24,630 nt of DNA from Bdellovibrionales bacterium (GTDB lineage: Bacteria > Bdellovibrionota > Bdellovibrionia > Bdellovibrionales > JAMPXM01), in NCBI GenBank assembly GCA_005793615.1, contig SXRI01000292.1, positions 1-24,630 on the forward strand, given 5' to 3'. The translations under genes and the position numbers were made by a program. The notes below the pieces were generated by a model. It was not told the origin of the DNA. It searched no databases and saw only the letters and a program-made list of their open reading frames with translations. Below are positions 15,790 through 22,528 of the stretch, piece by piece (the stretch's first letter is position 1; each line of letters opens with the position of its first letter).

Positions 15790-16665
15790 GTGTTGCGATT
15801 TCTCATTTCAAATCTCATTGCTGTAGTATGCCTTCTTGGGCTGACGGTCGTCGCTGTGGTCTTGTTTTTGATTACTACCCCTCGCCCGACAAACTTGCGG
15901 TCATGCCTAACGACTTCGATGTTTCACGTTCACCTTTGCCCTAAAGACGAAAGCTACGTTCGCTTACGTGATGTTTCGCTTTTCGCCCGCTATGCGGTGA
16001 TCGTCTCGGAAGACGGTGCCTTTTACACTCATCAAGGCATTGATTGGTTTGAGATGCGCGAGAGTTTTGAGCGCAACTGGGAGCGCGGGGGTTTTGCGCG
16101 CGGGGGCTCGACGATCACGCAGCAGCTGGCAAAGAACGTCTATCTCAGCGGTGAAAAATCGCTTTTGCGCAAGGCCCGTGAGGCCCTGATTGCGCTGCAA
16201 ATCGAGTCTTTACTTTCCAAAGACGAGATCCTCGAAAAGTATCTCAACGTTGTCGAGTTCGGCCCTAAACTGTTCGGCATCAAGAATGCCGCTCGCAAAT
16301 ACTTCGGTAAATCTCCATCGGAACTCATGGTTGCTGAGAGTGCCTTTCTCGCCTTCCTCTTACCTAACCCTAAGCATTATAGTGTTAGCTTTGACCGTAA
16401 ACGCTTGAGCCCGTTCGCTCGTTCACAGATGAAAATCGTCATTGAACGCCTTTATCGCTTCAAAAAAATCTCCGAAGAAGATTACCACGCCGGCCTTTAC
16501 CAACTGGCGAACTTCTTCGGTCACCCAGCACCAACGGATCAACCTGGGCAAGAAGGCGAATTGGCCGCTCCTGACAGCTACGAACAGCGTCAAGATGACG
16601 AACCAGCGTTCGAAGCCCCGCCACTTCCAGAGGTTCCCGACCCCTCCGAGGATCCTCAACAGTAG
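15790..16665 (+). CDS. mtgA: Monofunctional peptidoglycan glycosyltransferase (GT51)
   Basis: The enzyme polymerises lipid II into glycan strands at the outer face of the inner membrane. Residues 1-30 form one membrane anchor. The GT51 motifs are complete: S-E-D-G-A-F-Y-T-H-Q-G with catalytic Glu74, R-G-G-S-T-I-T-Q-Q-L-A-K-N, R-K-A-R-E-A, and K-D-E-I-L-E-K-Y-L-N. There is no transpeptidase domain, so it is the MtgA type. A Pro/Glu/Gln-rich, acidic tail of about 45 residues follows the catalytic domain, which is longer than in the E. coli enzyme (242 residues against 291 here). The start is GTG 15790, with a poor ribosome site; TTG 15793 is adjacent. It is divergent from the nucleoside importer with a 130-base gap and is followed by the small cysteine-rich gene. 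Confidence 0.92.
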   Translation: MLRFLISNLIAVVCLLGLTVVAVVLFLITTPRPTNLRSCLTTSMFHVHLCPKDESYVRLRDVSLFARYAVIVSEDGAFYTHQGIDWFEMRESFERNWERGGFARGGSTITQQLAKNVYLSGEKSLLRKAREALIALQIESLLSKDEILEKYLNVVEFGPKLFGIKNAARKYFGKSPSELMVAESAFLAFLLPNPKHYSVSFDRKRLSPFARSQMKIVIERLYRFKKISEEDYHAGLYQLANFFGHPAPTDQPGQEGELAAPDSYEQRQDDEPAFEAPPLPEVPDPSEDPQQ

Positions 16666-16766
16666 TACCGCCGGTGCTGGTGTCAGTTTTGCCGGCACGT
16701 TGCGCTTTTGCCCCCCTCAGTTTAGGTTCGCCTCCAGATTCAAACCATCAATTCGGGAGAACTTAT

Positions 16767-17054
16767 ATGATGTCTGCTTGTATGATGTCTTTGGTTAAAG
16801 CCACGGCACTTCCTTTAGTCACTTTTGCCATTACTTTGGCAATGAGCTCGTCCGCACACGCGGGGGCAGGAAAGTACGTATGTTCAGCGACATGCGCAAC
16901 CACCGCTGGTGGCAGCCACTGTGTCGCTAATGCTGATCCAGCTGATGTCGCAAGAACGCTGAACAAATTGAAGTGCGACACCGACAAGCCCTTTACAGTA
17001 AGCCCGGCACCAGCGGAGAGCGTCCTGACGATGATTTGTTGCGTACAAAGATAA
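16767..17054 (+). CDS. Small cysteine-rich secreted protein, unknown function
   Basis: I do not recognise this 95-residue protein. ATG 16767 follows GGGAG eight bases earlier, which makes it a better start than the in-frame codon at 16674. Residues 1-32 are a signal peptide (cleavage after S-A-H-A). The mature 63 residues hold six cysteines in the order C-x3-C, then single cysteines, then C-C near the end (A-T-C, S-H-C, K-L-K-C, I-C-C). This would allow three disulfides and fits a periplasmic or released protein rather than a cytoplasmic one. The gene is expressed, if at all, in the direction of the GT51 gene 101 bases upstream, and it faces typA. Two hairpins follow its stop. Candidate roles (inhibitor, toxin-like or surface protein) cannot be separated from sequence alone. 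Confidence 0.7.
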   Translation: MMSACMMSLVKATALPLVTFAITLAMSSSAHAGAGKYVCSATCATTAGGSHCVANADPADVARTLNKLKCDTDKPFTVSPAPAESVLTMICCVQR

Positions 17055-17060
17055 TGTGAC

Positions 17061-17115
17061 GGTTCTGCGCATTACCGCGCAGACCACGGCACCACTACAT
17101 GATGTTAGTGGTGCC
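17061..17115. terminator. Two consecutive perfect hairpins between convergent genes
   Basis: Hairpin 1: TCTGCGC (17064-17070) pairs with GCGCAGA (17077-17083), six-base loop; the outer GG/CC pairs extend it past a one-base bulge. Hairpin 2: GGCACCACTA (17088-17097) pairs perfectly with TAGTGGTGCC (17106-17115), eight-base loop. They fill most of the gap between the cysteine-rich gene and typA. There is no T-run on either side, so they may act as a bidirectional, factor-dependent terminator or RNA end-protector. Confidence 0.55.
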
Positions 17116-17143
17116 AAGCGACTAAAAGGCGAAACCCCGCCCG

Positions 17144-18967
17144 TTAACTCTCAACGGCGGCGCGTTTGCGCTTATGCGGATCGAGCTCACGGCAGCGGAT
17201 ACGGATCGCCTTAGGTGTGACCTCGACGCATTCATCGTCGTTGATCCATTCCATAGCTTGCTCGAGTGTAAGCGGCTTGATCGGCGTCAGTTTGATCGCT
17301 TCATCCGAACCCGACGCACGCACGTTGGTGAGTTTTTTCTCGCGCGAAACGTTGACCACGAGGTCGTTCTCTTTCGCATGCTCACCGATAATCATACCTT
17401 CATAGCACTCGGTAACCGGCAAAATGAAGTGGCGACCACGCTCTTCGAGATACCAAAGAGCATAAGCCGTCGAGAAACCTTTGCGGTCGGCGATCATCGC
17501 GCCATTCATCCGATGAGTCATCTCACCCTTGAAGGTGTCGTAGCCGGCGAAATGAGTGTTCAAAAGTCCTGTGCCACGAGTGTCGGTCAAAAATTCTGAA
17601 CGATAGCCGATCAAACCGCGTGCAGGAATATAGAACTCTAGACGAACGCGTCCCGAGCCTTTGTTCGACATTCCGGTCATAATGCCTTTGCGACGGCCGA
17701 GCTTCTCGGTCACCACGCCGGTATAGGCCTCGGCGACGTCAACAACGACATTCTCCATCGGTTCTTTTTTAACGCCATCTTCAGTTCTGAAGACGACCGT
17801 CGGCTTACCAACAACCAGCTCAAAGCCCTCGCGACGCATGGTTTCAACCAAAACACCAAGCTGCAGTTCCCCTCGGCCGAAAACCTTGAAGGTCTCGGGC
17901 GAGTTTGTCGGCTCCATGCGGATAGCGACGTTATACAGAAGCTCGCGCTCAAGGCGTTCGAGGATCTTTCGCGAAGTGACCTGCTTGCCTTCGAGACCGG
18001 CAAACGGTCCATCATTAACCGACAAAGTGATCGCGACGGTCGGCTCTTCAACCTTCAGGCGCGGCAGCGGCGTCGGCTTGGCTGGCGAGACGATACTATC
18101 GCCAATGTTGATTTCCTCAAATCCCGCGAGAATAGCAATGTCGCCGGCAGGAACTTCCGTCGTCGGAACCTGCTTCAGGCCTTCATAACGGAAAAGTGCC
18201 GACACCTTGGTTTTCTTGGTGCGATCGCCTTCATAAAACACCATGACCTCGTCGCCCTGGTGAATGACGCCGTTACGAACCCGGCCGATACCGAGACGGC
18301 CGACGTAATCGTTATAATCGATGTTGGCGACCATCATCTGTAGCGGTGCCGAAATATCGAACTTCGGCGCCGGGAACTTATTGATGATCCAATCGTAAAG
18401 TATCGACAAGTCTTCAGTCTTTACGTTCGGATCGAGAGTCGCATAACCTTCACGTGCAACCGCGTACACGACCGGAAAATCCGCTTGTTCTTCGGTCGCA
18501 TCCAAATCGATGAAAAGATCGAAGACTTCGTTCAAGACTTCGGTTACGCGCGCGTCCGGGCGGTCAATCTTGTTGATACAAACGATGACCTTTAGCTCGA
18601 GCTCAAGCGCCTTCTTCAAAACGAATCGCGTCTGCGGAAGTGGGCCTTCAGAGGCATCAACGAGCAAGAACACGCCGTCGACCATGGTCAACGCGCGCTC
18701 AACCTCACCACCAAAATCCGCGTGCCCGGGAGTGTCGACGATGTTGATGCGATGACCTTCGTGCATGAACGACGCGTTCTTCGCCGCGATCGTGATCCCG
18801 CGCTCTTTTTCGAGGTCCATGGAATCCATGACCCGTTCGGCGACGTGCTCGTTCTGACGGAACATACCGCTCTGACGGAGCAAGTGGTCAACCAACGTGG
18901 TTTTGCCGTGGTCGACGTGTGCGATGATTGCGATATTTCGAATTTTATCAGGTGTAATATTATCCAT
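17144..18967 (-). CDS. typA: Ribosome-associated GTPase TypA/BipA
   Basis: TypA is a translational GTPase related to EF-G that acts in ribosome assembly and stress response. Its 607 residues equal the length of the E. coli protein. The G motifs are A-H-V-D-H-G-K-T-T (about 16-24), the switch region R-G-I-T-I, D-T-P-G-H-A-D-F and N-K-I-D. The C-terminal domain has the TypA-specific R-K-G-I-M-T-G-M and the G-Y-R-S-E-F-L-T-D-T-R-G-T-G segment. ATG 18967 overlaps the end of the dihydrouridine-synthase gene by 8 bases (ATGGATAA), so both are read from one transcript and probably coupled. The gene ends 29 bases from the hairpin pair shared with the convergent cysteine-rich gene. Confidence 0.97.
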   Translation of the reverse strand: MDNITPDKIRNIAIIAHVDHGKTTLVDHLLRQSGMFRQNEHVAERVMDSMDLEKERGITIAAKNASFMHEGHRINIVDTPGHADFGGEVERALTMVDGVFLLVDASEGPLPQTRFVLKKALELELKVIVCINKIDRPDARVTEVLNEVFDLFIDLDATEEQADFPVVYAVAREGYATLDPNVKTEDLSILYDWIINKFPAPKFDISAPLQMMVANIDYNDYVGRLGIGRVRNGVIHQGDEVMVFYEGDRTKKTKVSALFRYEGLKQVPTTEVPAGDIAILAGFEEINIGDSIVSPAKPTPLPRLKVEEPTVAITLSVNDGPFAGLEGKQVTSRKILERLERELLYNVAIRMEPTNSPETFKVFGRGELQLGVLVETMRREGFELVVGKPTVVFRTEDGVKKEPMENVVVDVAEAYTGVVTEKLGRRKGIMTGMSNKGSGRVRLEFYIPARGLIGYRSEFLTDTRGTGLLNTHFAGYDTFKGEMTHRMNGAMIADRKGFSTAYALWYLEERGRHFILPVTECYEGMIIGEHAKENDLVVNVSREKKLTNVRASGSDEAIKLTPIKPLTLEQAMEWINDDECVEVTPKAIRIRCRELDPHKRKRAAVES

Positions 18968-20000
18968 GTCCGCCCATTAAAAATGCTTCTTGGCTGGTAT
19001 CCGCTTGCGCCACTGGCTGTAGTCCGTCGCACAGTTCACTGAAGAACGCCAGCGTCATGTTCATTGCTTCTTCCAAAGAACGAGTCTGAAAGATGCTTTT
19101 GCGGAATTGCGAAGCCCCAGGATACCCGGAAGAGTACCACGAAGCAAACTTCTTGATCTGTAACAAGGTTATCTTTTCGTCAACAAGGCCCTCAAACGCC
19201 TGGCGAAGCCGTAGAAAGAGCTGAATGAAGTCCCGGACGCCATTATTTTGCTCCTGGGGAGCGCCGCTGTAGAGCTCGAGTGCCTCTTTGAAGATCCATG
19301 GGTTCTTTAGGCACCCCCGGCCGATCATCACACCTTCACAACCCGATTCGCGTAAACGCTGAACGGCGGCTGCGCCAGAGTGGATATCACCGTTGCCAAT
19401 GATCGGAATCTTCGACTTCGCCTTCACCTCAGAGATGTAGTTCCAATCAGCGGCCCCTGAATAGCCGGCGGCACGGGTGCGGCCATGAATTGCCACCCAC
19501 GTTAGACCTTCGTTATAGGCGATGTTCGCGACCTCGATGGCATTGCGCGAAGGCTCATCCCAGCCGGTACGGATCTTCACCGTCACCGGCAAGTCCGTGG
19601 CCGACCTGACCGCGCGAAAAACTCGCTCCACTTGCGGAAGATCCTTGAGCATCGCACTGCCGCCACCCTTCTTAACGACCTTAGGCACCGGGCAGCCGAA
19701 GTTAAGATCCACAAAATCAGCCCCCGATGCCTCAACCACTTTTGCCGCCGAAGCCAATACCTCGGGGGTATCGCCAAAGAGCTGTAGACCCACGGGCCGC
19801 TGAACCGGTTCGAAAGCCATGAGTTGCAGGGTGCGATGGCTCTTGTGTTCAATCCCGTGAGCTGAAACCAACTCACTAATGACAACCCCGCACCCGAGTT
19901 CACGCATGAAAGTGCGGAAACACGAATCGGTAATGCCGGCCATTGGCGCCAACACAAACGGGTTTTCCCGTAGAGCCTTGAGAAGAAGTTCGTTAGTCAT
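18960..20000 (-). CDS. dusB: tRNA-dihydrouridine synthase (DusB/NifR3 type)
   Basis: This FMN enzyme reduces uridines to dihydrouridine in tRNA. The TIM-barrel opening A-P-M-A-G-I-T-D-S is near residue 18, and the catalytic cysteine is in L-N-F-G-C-P (Cys103), followed by K-K-G-G-G-S-A-M-L-K-D. Later motifs are I-H-G-R-T-R, I-G-N-G-D-I and G-V-M-I-G-R-G, with the tRNA-binding helical end after that. The pattern V-P-K-V-V-K-K-G-G-G places it in the DusB/NifR3 branch. ATG 20000 gives 346 residues, a normal size; no clear ribosome site precedes it, and a longer in-frame start at 20081 (TTG) with 27 extra residues is possible but does not match the family. typA follows with an 8-base overlap. Confidence 0.93.
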   Translation of the reverse strand: MTNELLLKALRENPFVLAPMAGITDSCFRTFMRELGCGVVISELVSAHGIEHKSHRTLQLMAFEPVQRPVGLQLFGDTPEVLASAAKVVEASGADFVDLNFGCPVPKVVKKGGGSAMLKDLPQVERVFRAVRSATDLPVTVKIRTGWDEPSRNAIEVANIAYNEGLTWVAIHGRTRAAGYSGAADWNYISEVKAKSKIPIIGNGDIHSGAAAVQRLRESGCEGVMIGRGCLKNPWIFKEALELYSGAPQEQNNGVRDFIQLFLRLRQAFEGLVDEKITLLQIKKFASWYSSGYPGASQFRKSIFQTRSLEEAMNMTLAFFSELCDGLQPVAQADTSQEAFLMGGHG

Positions 20001-20044
20001 TGGAGTTTTCACACTTGGTTTATAGGGGTCCTTGTAGCCGATCT

Positions 20045-20108
20045 CCTTGCTTCTCAGCAAGGGCCATTGCAGACTATTCAAAAATTAACTGCAACATTCG
20101 CAACATTT
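20045..20108. promoter_or_regulatory. Hairpin and 9-base tandem repeat in the divergent dusB/ROK region
   Basis: CCTTGCT (20045-20051) and AGCAAGG (20056-20062) form a perfect seven-base stem with a four-base loop. Thirty bases further, GCAACATT occurs twice in tandem (20091-20098 and 20100-20107, 9-base period). Both elements lie in the 152-base gap between dusB (-) and the ROK gene (+), where the promoters of both must be. Regulatory function is inferred from position only. Confidence 0.35.
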
Positions 20109-20152
20109 CCGCTTATTTACACATTTATACACGACTGCGGGGCCGTTGTTTT

Positions 20153-21181
20153 ATGGCGAAGACAAAAGCGCAACCTCTCAAACAAAAGTGGAAACAAAAG
20201 AGCGGCGTCACCATTGGCCTTGACCTCGGCGGAACGAAGCTGGCGGCGGCACTTGTTGATTCTCACGGTAAAGTTCTACGCATTGTTGTTCGTCCTACCG
20301 TGCCGGTGGATCTTGCCGAGCAAGACCCAAGAGCCCTCACCGCTTCGACCCCAGCGGCAGTCAAACGCCATATCGGCTACGTGGTCGCAGCCATGGCGGA
20401 TGCAGCACTTGAAGTCCTTGGCGACACTCCTCAATCACGCCTCATCGGAATCGGCTTGGCCTCTGCAGGCCCGATGAATATTGAAGAGGGTACGCTTCAC
20501 TATCCTGCCAATTTCAAGGGTTGGAAGCACGTTGCGCTCGTGAGCCTCTTAACGACCGCATTGTTGAAACGTGGTTTGAAAAAACCGGTGAGTTTTCAAA
20601 ACGACGCCATTGCCGCCGCCCTTGGTGAAGGCTGGGTGGGGCAAGCGAAGGACTGTAATACCTACGCGATGATCACTGTTGGCACCGGCATCGGCACCGG
20701 AGTCATTCTCAATGGTCGACCGGCTCAATCCGCGGGAATGGGCTCGGAGTGGGGGCATCTTCTTGTGGCTGCCCCTGGGCTGGCGGCAGATCCTGAATCG
20801 TGCAACTCTCGCGAAGTCGAGGGCATTGCCAGTGGCACGGGTTTGGTTCGCAGGGCGCAAGCCCAAGGTTTAGGCTTTACTTCGGCGCACGCCCTTGCGG
20901 AAGCGGCTCGTGCCGGCGACAAGCGCGCCCAGAAACTCTTTGACGAGGCCGCAGAAGCTTTGGCCGCCCTTCTTTACAGTTTGTCGCTTGGCTTTCATCC
21001 AGAGAAGTTCGTCGTCGCTGGTGGTATGCTCGCGACCAAGGACCTATTTATGAAACGCACAATTTCTCTATATCAAGATTGGATTCAGAGAAAAAATCCG
21101 CTATTTGTAGCCCCGATTCGCATTTCACGTCTGGGTAATCAGGCAGGAGCAATCGGCGCTGCCCGACTTCCCCTGCTCTAA
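20153..21181 (+). CDS. ROK-family sugar kinase (glucokinase-like), zinc motif degenerate
   Basis: The 342-residue protein probably phosphorylates glucose or another hexose with ATP in the cytoplasm. Phosphate-binding motif G-L-D-L-G-G-T-K is at about 22-29, the catalytic aspartate in F-Q-N-D-A-I-A-A-A-L-G-E is Asp151, and the ATP loop is T-V-G-T-G-I-G-T-G-V. The sugar-contacting E-x-G-H is present (Glu199, His202). The C-x-C-G-x-x-x-C-x-E zinc finger normal for ROK proteins is missing: only one cysteine (E-S-C-N) remains before E-V-E-G-I-A-S-G. An N-terminal basic extension of about 17 residues precedes the fold. ATG 20153 has a weak ribosome site. A transcriptional repressor role is unlikely because there is no DNA-binding N-terminal domain. 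Confidence 0.88.
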   Translation: MAKTKAQPLKQKWKQKSGVTIGLDLGGTKLAAALVDSHGKVLRIVVRPTVPVDLAEQDPRALTASTPAAVKRHIGYVVAAMADAALEVLGDTPQSRLIGIGLASAGPMNIEEGTLHYPANFKGWKHVALVSLLTTALLKRGLKKPVSFQNDAIAAALGEGWVGQAKDCNTYAMITVGTGIGTGVILNGRPAQSAGMGSEWGHLLVAAPGLAADPESCNSREVEGIASGTGLVRRAQAQGLGFTSAHALAEAARAGDKRAQKLFDEAAEALAALLYSLSLGFHPEKFVVAGGMLATKDLFMKRTISLYQDWIQRKNPLFVAPIRISRLGNQAGAIGAARLPLL

Positions 21182-21289
21182 CGAAGGTCTGTCTTTAGCT
21201 AACCCACTGCACACGGCCTTGAACTTTGGCGCACAATGGCGAATTATGAAATTTAGCCAATTTTGTCGCGTCGTTTGAAAGGAATATGC

Positions 21290-22528
21290 ATGGCGAAATC
21301 TTTCGAGAAAATCAAGGTACAGAATCCGGTTGTTGAGCTCGATGGCGACGAGATGACTCGTATCATTTGGAGTTTCATCCGCGAAAAACTCATCAAACCT
21401 TATCTCGAAATCGACCTGAAGTACTTTGATCTCGGCATGGAATATCGCGATAAAACCAACGACGAAGTCACTGTCGCCTCGGCTGAAGCGATCAAAAAAT
21501 ACGGCGTCGGTGTCAAATGCGCGACCATCACTCCCGATGAAGCACGCGTAAAAGAATTCAATCTCAAACAGATGTGGAAGTCGCCCAACGGGACGATCCG
21601 CAATATTCTCGACGGCACGGTTTTCCGTGAACCGATTATCTGCAAGAATGTTCCCCGCCTCGTTCCTGGTTGGAACAAACCGATCTGCATCGGTCGTCAC
21701 GCGTTCGGCGATCAGTATAAGGCCACCGACTTCGTGACCAAGGGTAAGGGAAAACTCACCATCACCTTCGAGGGTGAGAACGTCGAAAAACAAACCCACC
21801 ACGTCTATGACTTCAAGGGCGATGGTGTTGCGATGGCCATGTACAACACCGACGAGTCTATCCGCGGCTTCGCGCGTTCGTGTTTCAATATGGCTTTGCA
21901 AAAAAGCTGGCCGCTTTATTTCTCTTCGAAGAATACGATTTTGAAAAAATACGACGGTCGTTTTAAAGATATCTTCCAAGAAATCTACGAGAAGGATTTC
22001 AAAACGAAGTTCGAGGCCGCGAAAATTACTTACGAACATCGTCTGATCGATGACATGGTAGCCTCAGCTCTGAAGTGGGAAGGCGCTTTTGTGTGGGCGT
22101 GCAAAAACTACGACGGTGATGTGCAGTCCGATACCGTCGCACAGGGCTTCGGTTCTCTTGGCCTAATGACTTCTGTTTTGGTGACTCCCGATGGAAAAAC
22201 AATGGAAGCCGAAGCTGCGCACGGTACGGTCACACGGCACTACCGTATGCATCAACAGGGTAAACCAACTTCGACCAACCCCATTGCCTCGATTTTCGCG
22301 TGGACACGCGGTCTTGCATTCCGAGGTGAACTCGACGGCAATCAGGCTTTGGTCAATTTCGCGCACACGCTCGAAAAGGTTTGTGTGTCGACAGTTGAAG
22401 CGGGCCAAATGACTAAAGACCTTGCAATGTTGGTTCACGGCGACAAGGTCAGACCGGATCAGTACCTGAATACCGAACCCTTTTTGGATGCGCTCGATAA
22501 AAACTTGCGCACTGCTTTGCAAGGTTAA
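21290..22528 (+). CDS. icd: NADP-dependent isocitrate dehydrogenase, eukaryote-like (subfamily II)
   Basis: The enzyme oxidises isocitrate to 2-oxoglutarate and CO2 in the TCA cycle with NADP, supplying the carbon skeleton that GlnE-controlled glutamine synthesis draws on. It is the homodimeric type related to human IDH1: start K-I-K-V-Q-N-P-V-V-E-L-D-G-D-E-M-T-R-I-I-W, substrate motif W-K-S-P-N-G-T-I-R-N-I-L-D-G-T, G-R-H-A-F-G-D-Q-Y, and the metal/NADP site L-I-D-D-M-V and A-A-H-G-T-V-T-R-H. Length 412 matches the type. ATG 21290 follows AAAGGA at normal spacing, and the in-frame codon at 21263 lies before that site. The stop shares the four bases TTAA with the stop of the convergent secreted-protein gene. 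A possible -35 (TTGAAC, 21219-21224) precedes it. Confidence 0.96.
   Translation: MAKSFEKIKVQNPVVELDGDEMTRIIWSFIREKLIKPYLEIDLKYFDLGMEYRDKTNDEVTVASAEAIKKYGVGVKCATITPDEARVKEFNLKQMWKSPNGTIRNILDGTVFREPIICKNVPRLVPGWNKPICIGRHAFGDQYKATDFVTKGKGKLTITFEGENVEKQTHHVYDFKGDGVAMAMYNTDESIRGFARSCFNMALQKSWPLYFSSKNTILKKYDGRFKDIFQEIYEKDFKTKFEAAKITYEHRLIDDMVASALKWEGAFVWACKNYDGDVQSDTVAQGFGSLGLMTSVLVTPDGKTMEAEAAHGTVTRHYRMHQQGKPTSTNPIASIFAWTRGLAFRGELDGNQALVNFAHTLEKVCVSTVEAGQMTKDLAMLVHGDKVRPDQYLNTEPFLDALDKNLRTALQG

Noticed and set aside
21125..22039. 304-codon open frame antisense to icd
   Set aside because: It lies entirely over icd and the end of the ROK gene, in the frame that stays open as a shadow of GC-biased codons. 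Its product shows no recognisable domain.
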